DNA of 64,000 nucleotides. It comes from Balanoglossus misakiensis. Its lineage: Eukaryota; Hemichordata. The stretch lies in contig CM082578.2 in assembly GCA_040954595.2 (NCBI GenBank), positions 4,340,001 through 4,404,000 on the forward strand. Reading direction: 5' to 3'. The position numbers and the translations under genes are program-made. Numbering within the stretch: the stretch's first letter is position 1; each line of letters opens with the position of its first letter. This document shows, one piece after another, positions 23,901 through 36,902 of this stretch. A model generated the notes under the pieces. It ran no database searches, was not told where the DNA came from, and saw only the letters and a list, made by a program, of their open reading frames with translations.

Positions 23901-26900
23901 GTGAGAGTTGGTCAGATGTAGTGTGAGGCGACAGCATAAAAAAGTCGCCGTTCCCTACATCTGATTTTAATCAGATTGCATGTTTGCTTGACACTGCACA
24001 AAATGATGCATGTCATCTTAAAAGCGTTTTTATTTAGCAATATGTTGGCATGGAAACATATCAGAATAAAGTTGTCGTAGATCATCAGTTGAGTGTTTTT
24101 ATTTGGCAGTTGAGGCTATATGTACACTAAGGCCGAATTGATTTTGGTAGGTGCGACGTATTAGCGAGGTAAGCTTAATATTTTCTTTGAAAAACATCTA
24201 ACATTACTTCACTTTTGGCGGACATCCATATAGCTTTATTTTACTTTAAGGACTCTACTTTATCCTGTGTTTTTTTTGTTATATTACTTTGTGTTTGTTT
24301 TTACAAGTGGCTATGGGATATATTTGACCTGTGAACTTTGGGTATGATGGTTTTTCCGTCTTACTAAAAGAGGGTACGTCAAAGGTCCCCGCCAGGTCAG
24401 GGACAATTGACAATTTATGCCCACTTACTTACTAAGAGCAAACCGTGATTTATAATCCTTGGCATATGACCTAATCGCAAAAGTTCAAAATATACAAACA
24501 ACGAAATCATTGACCTGCCATGTTCACCTAATTACCCTTACAATAAAACTGCAGTTATGTCAAACAACCTGCAAACGTTATTGACAAATTATTCAGCTAT
24601 AGCCAATTGTAAAATTCACAATGTGGGTAAAATATGTTATAATTTGCATGCCATGGCCCTTTCTTCAGGAAAATATTTAAAATAACACCGTGGTTACTGC
24701 ACTTCCTACAAACATGCATGAAATTTGATATTTTAAAAATGTAAAACTTTTCGAGACATGACCATGGTGTCAGCATAACAATGTCCCAGTATAATAACTA
24801 TTCATTAATTTGCAACTTACATTTAATGTGGACGATAACAATAATAACCGACGTTTATAAAATAACAGCATCATTGGAATTATTTTTGAATAACAAGATA
24901 TCCTGAAAAATTGCATAAACCAACTGCATTATATGAATGTGTATTGGGTTATTCGGTAATTGCTTTTCAGTAAAAGTAAAAAAAATGAATGTATGTATTA
25001 TTTTACACAAATCAAGTAGAATAGTAAATGTAAATTATTTTCAGACGGTCAATATCACATTACCAGAAACTAATTCGAATCGTGTTTAACACAATGTCCT
25101 ACTTTAGGTGAAAGTAATGTGCCCAGCATAAGCAGAGGGTGATCACTCGCGATAGCATGTAATTAACATACTGCTGGATTTCTCGATGTTAAATGACATG
25201 TGTTTGCTATTACAAATTCTCACGCCGTGAAAGCAAGCGTTTATAATCTTTGAATGGAAGGCTTTCACTATGTGATCTTGTGACGTTGAATAGATCACTC
25301 TGTCATGATTTTAATGCTTGCCACAAAATATCTAATTTCTCTACCCTATGAACCTTTTATGTTAATAAGATAGCCCTTGAAATCCACTGAAAACTCAACT
25401 GAACATATTTCGCTTGGATGAACAGCTGCGAAAAAAATAAGAAACTGTCTTCATGTTATCTGTTGTTGCCTGAAACGGTTGTTTTCTCCACTGACTTCAC
25501 TAATGCACCGGTTGCTGATCGAAGTGACCAATTTATCATATAGAACAAAACATCAAAAAAATGCCTTACAACTGGCTCGTCAATATAGATTATGTCAATG
25601 CAAATTAAACCTATCATGCCAGTTATTCAAAAACCAGACAACACACATAAGCATGCCGGGAAATGCAACTTCTACCTAAGCGTTCACAAAGCACACACTC
25701 TTTTGTTCTACATGTATACATGCTACTTGATATGACGTCATATCCAACTGTAAGGCAAGTCTGTGATGTTTCCTTAAATGTTATTCATTGATAACTAACG
25801 GTTCGTTTAGGGAATACAAATACGTATATAATATGTGCATACTGAAACGATGTCCAGACAGGCGTAGGATGTGTAGCAATGTTCATATACTTCGTATAAT
25901 GTATGTGATAAATTCCAATTTGTGTGTGTGTTTGGGTGTTTGCATTATGCAACGACTGTCATTGGGTAGCGCTCAAACATTGATATACCATCTAACACGA
26001 TCGAGTGGGAATACGCAAGCAACACCTCATACGTCATTGAAGACAGGGCAGAAATCTGCACTACTTAACCACTGGATAAACGTTTTATTGTGTCATAATC
26101 TAGACGGGATAATGCCTAAGAAACCTTAGAACCCCCTACCTGTTATATTCGGGGGAACAACCCCGCCAATATTTCCAGTACCATTGAGAATTACTGTGAA
26201 GTTTACAAAGATGCTCCCGGGCCTGAAATGATTGTAAAAACTGGTTTGCTTTCAGAAACTAATGCAGTTATGTCAGTTAGAGAGAGAGAGAGAGGCGGTT
26301 AAATTAGACGTACACTTTTAAAAGACATGTTTGGATCTTAGCATTCAGGGCACACCGAGAGAATGCAGGTTGTTATTAGTATATTATGTCAGTAATTTTG
26401 GACGATTGACAGAATTAAGATTTTGCATTACGTATCCAATAAAACATACACATTCCAGTTATCCAGGCGAGATGAGAAAATTCGACATCAAACTGGGTAA
26501 GTTCATGTTCAGTGGCAACTCCGGGTTTCCTTGCCCGATTATTTTTATTCATTTGGCGAGGAAAACGAATATTCCATTGACGTTTTTTAGTTTGTTTTGA
26601 TTCAAAGGCTCTAACGGAGTCCACGTTTTAGGAAACCGTACAATTTTTCAGACAAATTTCACGAGTTTGCATTCAATTTATATTAACGTGGCACAATTCA
26701 TGTTGCCTTGTTATCATTTTGGGCAACGTAAAATGTCTGCTTCCGTCGTCAAACTCTTTCAAAGTGTCTTTTGTACACATCAACCATCGTACATGAAACA
26801 TGGACGTGTTGTTTTAGAAATTCCACTACCCATTGATCATGTCGTCTTGCGTACCTTTAACTGAAACACGTTGGTTCTCGCCTGAACAACGCAAACGGAG

Positions 26901-29900
26901 TGAAACAATTACGTGTTGGGGATAAAACCAGGTGTCCACTGAGAGTTCGTTCAATAGTTATAATTATTATGCACAACACCAACTGACATAATCAAATTTG
27001 GGCGGGCACTACAACACATAAAACACCAATTTGACATACTCAAAAAAGTTAACGTAGTTGCAAACGTAAATGTCTTTGATACTGCTGTCTCTGAATATGT
27101 TGTCAAGCTGAAAAATAAAAAAGAGACCCAGAATCTTAATACTTGATGATTAATTTTGAGGTCTCTAAGTCTACAAGTTTCGTTTATTATTAAATCAATG
27201 CTATTCAATTAATTTAAAGGGGAGGGTAGTTGACGTTTTATGACCTTTTTTGTGAGGATCTTTTACACAAGACTACACTTACTGTGAGGTTAGAGTTAAT
27301 CTATACTTGATATTATTGAGTCGTGATTTTACAAACATTACTTTTAATTAATGATATTTTTCAAACTCGAAGTTTGCACGTTATAGTATTTATAGTTAGT
27401 ATTTTCATAGTGGTTAGATAGTACGGGTTACAAAGGAAAACGCAAGAGGGGAACCTACTATTACTGTTACAGCATACGCTAAATCTGCGTAGTCGCAACC
27501 TGTATCGTTGTAGAGTGCATCGTCCCACTCCATGTTGCTTATATCGCAACCGCCGACGTAGATGTACCCATCCTCGGCACACTGCCTGTAGGGTTCGCAT
27601 GTTTGTTCACGTGCAGTCGTTGTCTTGGCAAGGGCTGTTGTGGCCTCGGTTGCCGCAGTCGTTGCTAAGATTAAAACGGATTTCGTGGGTAATTGCGATT
27701 ATTGCTTTCAGATAGAGTCACTCTGCGGGGTGCGGTCACAGTGATCTCGTGAGACCTTTGCAAGGTGAGCATATATCGTATACACACTAAAGCCTCGTTG
27801 TTAACCCACCATACAGACAGTGTATCGCATCAGTCAAAAGGCTGTACAACTGCTGCAGTGGTAATTGTGACACGTTTCCCCGACTATACGTAAGAAACAA
27901 CCAGGTTATCCGTGTCTAACCATACCGATATTACATTGTACACGCAGCTTCGCTTCGCACATGGGTTCATTTGTGTGCGTTAAGCAAGCACGTGATAACC
28001 AAAGCAAATGCTCCACCCGCGGCCCTGCAGAATATTACACACCGCAGATTATAAAATGGTCAACTGTGATCGGAAGAGTATATGCATTACCTGAACGTTT
28101 AAAACTGATCCACACTACAATGTAGTAATAGATAACACTAGGAAGATATATACCCCACAATCGCGGCACAACCTACCTCTCTCACAACTGCATTTGAACC
28201 GGACCTTAAAATCAGCACAACGACCAGTCATTATGTCTCTATTGTGACAGACCAAACCATTGTTGACGTCACATGTTGCAACCTGGCCCGGGATTTGATC
28301 ATACGGAACAGAGGTAATACTTTCGACACACTGGATATCCGTCACGGTAAAGCCTTCGCAGAAGTTCTCATTTTCCCTGATTTGGTCGATAAGTTCATAG
28401 TCGCCTTCATTTTCCCCTATGCCGGGTGTATGCTCGTCGAAGTATTCGGTCCAATCACCACTACACTCTCTTGTTGGCTTCGTTGTTGGAAGAACCGTCG
28501 TTGGAGGTAATGTTGTAGCTGCGGGAAATGGAAAAGTTGTTCAAATCTATACTTGTCGCGCATTAGTGTCACGGGACATCTCGGGAAGAGAACATTTGTG
28601 AAACATGCATAATGAATACATTCATTTATCATTAAATATAAAATAACTAAAAATCCATTATTGTCATCGTGAGACAACCTACCTCTCCCACAGCGGCATT
28701 TGAACCGGATCTTAAAATCAGCACAACGACCAGTCATTATGTCTCTATTGTGACAGACCAAACCATTGTTGACGTCACATGTTGCAACCTGACCCGGGAT
28801 TTTATCATACGGAACAGAGGTAATACTTTCGACACACTGGATATCCGTCACGGTAAAGTCTTCGCAGAAGTTTTCATTTTCCCTGATTTGGTCGATTAGT
28901 TCATAGTCGCCTTCGTTTTCCCCTATGCCGGGTGTATGCTCGTCGAAGTATTCGGTCCAATCATCACTACACTCTCTCCTTGCCATTGTTGTCATTCTTG
29001 GTGCGACCGTTGTCTTTTCTTCTGTAGCAAAATGATAAAGGTTTGGTAAAGATTTTGTCCTTCCTATTCGAGCCATGGGAAACATCGTATGTCTTTATAC
29101 GCAAAGATAATTTAGCCCTAAGTCAAACAAAATAAATTTTCCTGAAAGATGTGATCGAAGCTAGTCTAAATAAAACTATTGAGGTACTCCGCACTTTTGG
29201 GACAGATTAAAAAATTATAGAACTCCAAACCTTTCTATATTCCTTGCTATATTGCGGGAGTTTTTTTTTTTTTTGCGGGAGTTGTTTTTGTTTACCATAA
29301 AAAAACTTTAATATTTCTTCACAGAGTGAACGCAACGATCGAGACAATTTTGCTCGATAGTTCAATTTTGTGCATGATGTCCAAATTGATATTCTTATTT
29401 TAAGACAGAAAAAACTAAAATTGCCTTAAGCAACATATGAGAAAGTGGTTACACAATTTCAGTTTCGGGCCTTATATGTTAAAGCCTAGTGTTTTAATAG
29501 ATGGCTGGAAGAAATCAAGGTTTGCGCAAGACTTATTTTTCAATATGTAGACCTTCATATGTTGTGCATCTGCAGGAAGTAACAGAAAATATGATACTGC
29601 ATGGTGCATTATGAATTCGTTACGATGGGAAATGATAATATAGTCAGTGATGTCGAGATGGTATTTTGTGCTGACGTGTGGAAATGTGTGATATGATATA
29701 TGTTATGATATGATACATAATATGACCGTATGGTATAATATAATATGACATGATATATATGATATGATATGTGATGTGATATGATATTACACCAGTTAAA
29801 CAGATTCATATTCATTGCAATTTACCCAGTCGATTTCTCCCTACTTCAGTCTTAACCTGGTGTTTACTAAATATCTATTGTTTTCTGCGAAATGCACCGT

Positions 29901-32900
29901 TAACGGTCATAGGGATCAGTTTATGTGAAATGACAAATTGAAAAGAATATGAACCTGCTGTTTCTAGCTTATGTTGCATGGGTCGTGAATCACCACCGGC
30001 ACATGTAGCACGCGGCACTTGAATTCTGCTTAGCCTTTTTTTCTGTATTTTCATCTGACTACATGTCCTCAAACAGAGAAAGTGATGTGAAGCATTTGTG
30101 GTAGCCCCTGCTTTACAAGTAAGGTATACGCTAATACACCCTTTTCATAAGTCTAGTGCCCTCACACAGCCATCATAAATTTGAACTCACAGCGAGGCCA
30201 TTGGGGAAAGTTGACCAATCACATCAAGGGGATTTCCCTATTAGCCTCACTCTGAGTTCCAATTCATGATGGCTGCGTGGGGGCGCTAGACTTATGAAAA
30301 CAGTGTATTATGATAAGGAGACAACCTACCGCAGTTACAGAGGAATCTGATTTCATAGTCACTGCACATTAACAAGGGCTGATTGAAGTTAAAACACTGG
30401 AGCCCGACAGTTTTGACGCATTGAAGTCCACGTTGGTCAACAACTTGATCGAATGGAGTCTCTGTACCGACCTCTCGGCACTGGATGTCTACGATATTCT
30501 CCACGGGACAGTATCTGTATCTTCGTCGGCAAACGGGGTGAATTTCTAGATCTCCACCAGTTGGCCGGTTAGAGGGAGACATGCAGTTCATCCACGGCGT
30601 CCAATATGCCTCAGGTTTTTCACATATCGGAGGCAGGATCGGTGAAGATGTTGTAAGAGTTGGTGTTGTGGTCGGTGGCCCTGTAGTATAGATGGGCGAT
30701 GACACTTCTGTGGTTATGATAGATGTTGTCACTTCTGTGGTGGGGGCAGCTGTTGTCCCTTTCGCTGTTGTCGTAGGAGCGGTTGTTTTTTTAGGAGGTT
30801 TAGTCCTTTTAGGAGGTTTTGTTCTCTTTGGGGGCTTGGTACGCGAGGGCCTTGTGTAAGGGCTTGAACCCCTTCCACTCAGACCTGATGTTGTTCCGTT
30901 CACTGTGCTGGGGACAGCTGTTGTCACTTCTGCGGTGGTGACAGGTTCTGTGGTGGGGACAGATGTTGTCACTTCTGTGGTGGGGATAGACGTTGTCCCT
31001 TCTGTGGTGGGGATAGACGTTGTCCCTTCTGTGGTGGGAATAGACGTTGTCCCTTCTGTGGTGGGGATAGACGTTGTCCCTTCTGTGGTGGGGATAGACG
31101 TTGTCCCTTCTGTGGTGGGGATAGACGTTGTCCCTTCTGTGGTGGGGATAGACGTTGTCCCTTCTGTGGTGGGGATAGACGTTGTCCCTTCTGTGGTGGG
31201 GATAGACGTTGTCCCTTCTGTGGTGGGGATAGACGTTGTCACTTCTGTGGTGGGGATAGACGTCGTCACTTCTGTGGTGGGGATAGACGTCGTCCCTTCT
31301 GTGGTGGGAATAGACGTCGTCCCTTCTGTGGTGGGGATAGACGTTGTCCCTTCTGTGGTGGGGATAGACGTTGTCCCTTCTGTGGTGGGGATAGACGTTG
31401 TCCCTTCTGTGGTGGGGATAGACGTTGTCCCTTCTGTGGTGGGGATAGACGTTGTCCCTTCTGTGGTGGGGATAGACGTTGTCCCTTCTGTGGTGGGGAT
31501 AGACGTTGTCCCTTCTGTGGTGGGGATAGACGTTGTCACTTCTGTGGTGGGGATAGACGTCGTCACTTCTGTGGTGGGGATAGACGTCGTCCCTTCTGTG
31601 GTGGGGATAGACGTCGTCACTTCTGTGGTGGGGATAGACGTCGTCCCTTCTGTGGTGGGAATAGACGTCGTCCCTTCTGTGGTGGGGATAGACGTCGTCC
31701 CTTCTGTGGTGGGGATAGACGTTGTCCCTTCTGTGGTGGGGATAGACGTTGTCCCTTCTGTGGTGGGGATAGACGTCGTCCCTTCTGTGGTGGGAATAGA
31801 CGTCGTCCCTTCTGTGGTGGGGATAGACGTCGTCCCTTCTGTGGTGGGGATAGACGTTGTCCCTTCTGTGGTGGGGATAGACGTTGTCCCTTCTGTGGTG
31901 GGGATAGACGTTGTCACTTCTGTGGTGGGGATAGACGTTGTCACTTCTGTGGTGGGGATAGACGTTGTCACTTCTGTGGTGGGGATAGACGTTGTCACTT
32001 TCGTTGTGGTGTGAAGGGTTGTTGTAGACACACGTGTCGTTATTGCGGATGTAGAGGTTAATAGTTTAGTTGTGGTTGGTATTTCTGTCGTTTTTCGTGG
32101 TTCTGCACTTGTTATAACTGTTGTTGAAATCGCAGGCGTCGTCAGGCAATGTACTCCCACGTAATGGATAGTGTGGTTGAAACAGTAGCTGAAAATATAT
32201 TACATTTTGTAATTAATGTTCAGTTGACACACAGAGAGACTAATGGGCGGATGGATCGCTGGATGGACGAATGAAGACAGACAGACAGGCAGACAAGACA
32301 GACAGACAGACAGACAGACAGACATAGGCCGACTGTTCCCATTAGCTCCAACCGGGTATATACATTTCCAAATAAGAATAAAATGGTCTGAAGCAATATT
32401 GCTGTGGTCACCATAACTTTTGCATCTAATGTGAATACGCCTGGGACAACGTAAATCAAATTTCAAGGCAATCTGACCAGAGGTTAATAATAATCATTAT
32501 AATAATAACCTCCAAAATACATTACTTTTAAGATTGTCATAATTCGAAAAAATGTGAATGAGAAAGTCATGAATAAGTTCAAAACAAACATCAAACCCGA
32601 AAGCAACAAAACTCAATGAAGACATTATGTGGTAAATGAAACCTAATTTTCAAAGCAGTCTAACAATTGTTTTATTTTGTTACATTTTTACATGTTTCAA
32701 CTCATTTGCATATTGTGGGTAATTGAAGACATTTATCTGCACTTCATTATGCATTGATTCTTAACTTGTTGCAGTGGACACACACACATTTACATAGATA
32801 TTCATCCACCCACTCACACACATACATACATACATACATACATACATACATACATACATACATACATACATACATACATACATACATACATACATACATA

Positions 32901-35900
32901 CATACATACATACATACATACACACATACATACATACATACATACATACATACATGTACATGTACATACAGACAGACAGACAGACAGACTCAGAAAGGCA
33001 GAAGACTGACCCATGGCTCTCACTGTTAATTATATATGTACAAGAACGGGGCCAAAATCGAGATTTAAAATTCTGCTATAGTCATATTTGCCAAGTTTCC
33101 GAACTTTGAACAGTCATTTGGCTCTGTAAACTAAGGCATGACTGTATATCTCCACTCGTCACGTCTAAATCGGTTGTCTTCTTGTATGTATACGACATCA
33201 TCCCGATGCTATAGTTTTGATCAACCCCAGGTTGTGTTTTGTACGTCTGTCCATTTTTCAGTCATACAAATACGACACAGCATATTGCTTAAACATAACA
33301 CAAATGAAAAGTCACATAAAACAGAAAAAAAACACAAAAAATTGTCAAATAATGCTCGCCAAACGTCTCTTACCAGGTTCGACAAGCGTCTGAACATGAT
33401 GATATGACCTGCCCATCATAGTATTTAACGCCATCAATCTTGATGCAGTAACAGGTCGACTCAGGAACACAAGAGTTGGTGTCTGGATCGTACACTTCAT
33501 CTGAGGGGCAATTGCAGCCTTCAACACACGGTTCGTTACAGCCGTCAGGGTCGTAGTCGAAGTAATTATCACAGGTGCGTGGACATGCCGCCACGCATGG
33601 TTGGTAATCTCCACACCCTTCGCATTGCATTGCTGTTGAAAAGAAAACAAGTTTTACGTTATGCGCATACACCCTTTTCGTAAGTCAAGCGCCCTCACGT
33701 AGCCATCATGAATGTGAACTCAAAGCGAAGCGATTGGGGAAATGTTGACCAATCACATCAAGGGATTTCCCCCCATTGGCCTCGCTTTGAGTTCACATTC
33801 ATGAGGGCGCTAGACTTATGATTTATAATATTTAAAATACAGTACCATGCTTATCCATTAGACTGCTTCATTTGCGTGTCTAGGTAATGAGTATTTTCAA
33901 TTGCAGTGACTACTTACGGCAAAGTTCCTGACTCCTCCACCTGATGGGCACACCATTCAAGTTACATTCTTGAGCGTAGGCCGCCAGCGCGGTACACAAA
34001 CACTCGCAGTCTCCGCCAGTGTCACAGGCGCATGAATCGAACACACATCTGTCGTAGAACGGCATGTGGTCCACCTCGGCGTGGCAAGGCTTGAAAATAT
34101 CCGACTTCAGAATACAACACTGCTTGGTCGCCCAAGCCCTTCTGTGGGGAGCGAAGAAGCAGGAGTCTTGGGTGTTGTGTGTCTCGCCGCAGTAGGAGTA
34201 AAGTTTCCAGCTGTCACTGAATTCAATGGCGTTGGTTGCAGGCGGGCCTCCAAGGGGCATGACGAAATCATCAGCTTGATTACCATTGAAGTTGCCACAT
34301 AAACCTTCCACCTAAAACAACAGTGCATAAGATTATAGAAATGTTAAAACACTTATAGCATTTCATAATCATTATGACACCTGCTTAAATGCGAATTTGT
34401 ATCATAAACATCTTTGCCCATTATCGGATACTGTTAGCGCGCCTAATCGAATGTGCCGATCTGCAAAAATACGAAACGTCTTTATCCCGGTCGTCGAAGT
34501 GTGGAGATGAAACGAGAGCGACATAAGCATCAACAAATAAGAAAACAGGTCAATAAAGTACTCGTATCCAGAAGTGACCTTTGTGTCGTTGGTCTGCTTT
34601 ATGTTATATCATCCCGTGATTACGATTTAACATACAGATTTAAACAAATATTTCGAACATATTTCAAGATGTTTTCTCTGGAATGGTCCTTTCGATTAAT
34701 TTCGTCCATCAATCGTCATCCTCAGTGAACGTTAACGTACACCCGTTCACTACGCCTCAATGACAAATATGAGAAACACAAGGTCATGGACTATCGAATT
34801 AGCTACACCATGTTGAAAAATGTAACATTTGGACTTAATCCAAACTCTTGAATGGAATTCGCAAGGCCCCGAAAAGGACACCAATAAAAACAACGTAACT
34901 AACGTGACTTACAAGTCCTTTGAACTTGGGATCCAGTTTCAGGTACACCCTGCTACCTTTATCCCACACCAGACTGATTCCCTCTGGTATCTTCACAAAT
35001 GTGAACATGCCGGTCTGCCAAACTTCGAACTGCGACCCCTCCGGCACGCTGACTTCGCTGCCTTTCTCCAGCTTCACCTTCTCATCCCTGCCCCTTCGAG
35101 TCACCGTGAAGGTGATCGCCTTGGAACAGGTGATGCCCGATGTGCTGCACAGGATATTTTCTGTGGTAACCCGATACTGCACGTACGGGTTGTCGGCCGT
35201 ACTCCTGGAGAAGACGTACACACAGACTCCGAAGTATTCGAAGAGTCTCCCGTCAAAGGTCTTGGTGTGCGAGTCTCCCCACGAGGAGCAAACGCCCGGG
35301 CACTCTCGCATTTCACATTCCCAGTGAGATCCATTGCAGACACTGGTAAAAAAGTCAAGGAGAAAAATAAAACGGAAAATAGTCTTAAGTCTCTCTTGCC
35401 TTGTTGCAGTGAACATCACATGTCTCGAAAACCCCTGAAGCACAAATATCTATCACGTCTGGCGGTCAACTGTACACGGTAGATTAGAGAGCATTCGTTT
35501 GCAATTATGAAATGATCCTTATATGCAATGGTCGTCATGCTGCGGAGGGACTTCCACCACCCAAACACGTATTTTACATGCTGCAGCAACTTGTTTACTC
35601 AAGAAAATGAAAAAAAAACATCATAATGATAATCTTCAAAAAGCCGCTATCAACCCCTGCCAGCATTTTCGTTGGCGCGCAGTTCTAACAAAATGTGGTT
35701 CACCGGACAATGCCCAATTCTGTTTTACACCATCTTCTTTTTATTCCACAAGAATACCGCGACTGGCATAATGTCGATTGGAATAGTGGTGATAACTGTT
35801 ATAAAATGGATACCATGACTGACGTTAAGTACAGTCAGCAAAGTGAATGATAGCATAGAGATATCAGGGATGAGTAAAACAGCCTGTATAGCCAATGTGA

Positions 35901-36442
35901 TATCAACATGCATGCATGATAGTTTACCAATACAATCAAGAACACAGTGTTTCCGACGCACGATTCTTACCATTTGTTACACTCCACAGTAATGCTGTCC
36001 CCGGATGAATAACTTTTATCGCCGTGGTGACAAGGGCACTGCTCTGGTGGGATGCACTGGTCTCCTATAAAATGTAATATTCAAATTATATTTATTGATT
36101 GAATCTCCAATGATTTCAGTGTGCCCATTTAGGGCTGACAAGGCATTTTAGACACTATTACTTTTCAAGTAGCCATTAGGGCTGATAAGCAACTGTGACA
36201 AAAACGAAACCTTCGCACTTGGAAGCTCAAATTCTGCATATTTTTGTGAGGCATACTATTATCCTGTGCGGATATGTTTGGAATCAATCCGGACTAAAAC
36301 GTAATTGAACATGCTTCCCGTCGATGCATTGTAAACAAAGTCATTAATAATGGCACCATTACAAATATAGTATCAAACATTACAATAGCATAAGATCATA
36401 GTCGTAATTTTATAGCAATAACCCCCGTCGAGGTTATAGCAC

Positions 36443-36473
<31 letters not shown>

Positions 36474-36629
36474 TGTATGTATGTATGTATGTATGTATGT
36501 ATGTATGTATGTATGTATGTATGTATGTATGTATGTATGTATGTATGTATGTATGTATGTATGTATGTATGTATGTATGTATGTATGTATGTATGTATGT
36601 ATGTATGTATGTATGTATGTATGTATGTA

Positions 36630-36684
<55 letters not shown>

Positions 36685-36773
36685 ATGTATGTATGTATGT
36701 ATGTATGTATGTATGTATGTATGTATGTATGTATGTATGTATGTATGTATGTATGTATGTATGTATGTATGTA

Positions 36774-36844
<71 letters not shown>

Positions 36845-36871
36845 ATGTATGTATGTATGTATGTATGTATG

Positions 36872-36902
<31 letters not shown>

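Larger units (their letters stand above)
19748..27454. other. 7.7 kb intron between exons 28 and 27
   Basis: No exon could be supported here. It contains two inverted-repeat transposons (21333-22096 and 22781-23978) and otherwise AT-rich unique-looking sequence. Because exon 27's donor is unresolved, an overlooked small exon here is possible. Confidence 0.6.
29022..30329. other. Intron 24/25
   Basis: It contains a degenerate TATGA-rich tract (about 29690-29790) and the hairpin element at 30142-30300. No exon is seen. Confidence 0.6.

Noticed and set aside
26962-27150. Open plus-strand segment ([19 protein letters not shown]...) ending at TGA near 27147
   Set aside because: AT-rich, no start, no clear splice acceptor and no recognisable domain; length is compatible with chance.
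30905-32014. 369-codon plus-strand ORF (VVGIDVVPS repeats)
   Set aside because: Antisense of the exon 24 VNTR; the sense frame leads into a WxxW domain.
34829-35482. 217-codon plus-strand ORF
   Set aside because: Complement of exon 21 (vWD 3); no domain of its own.
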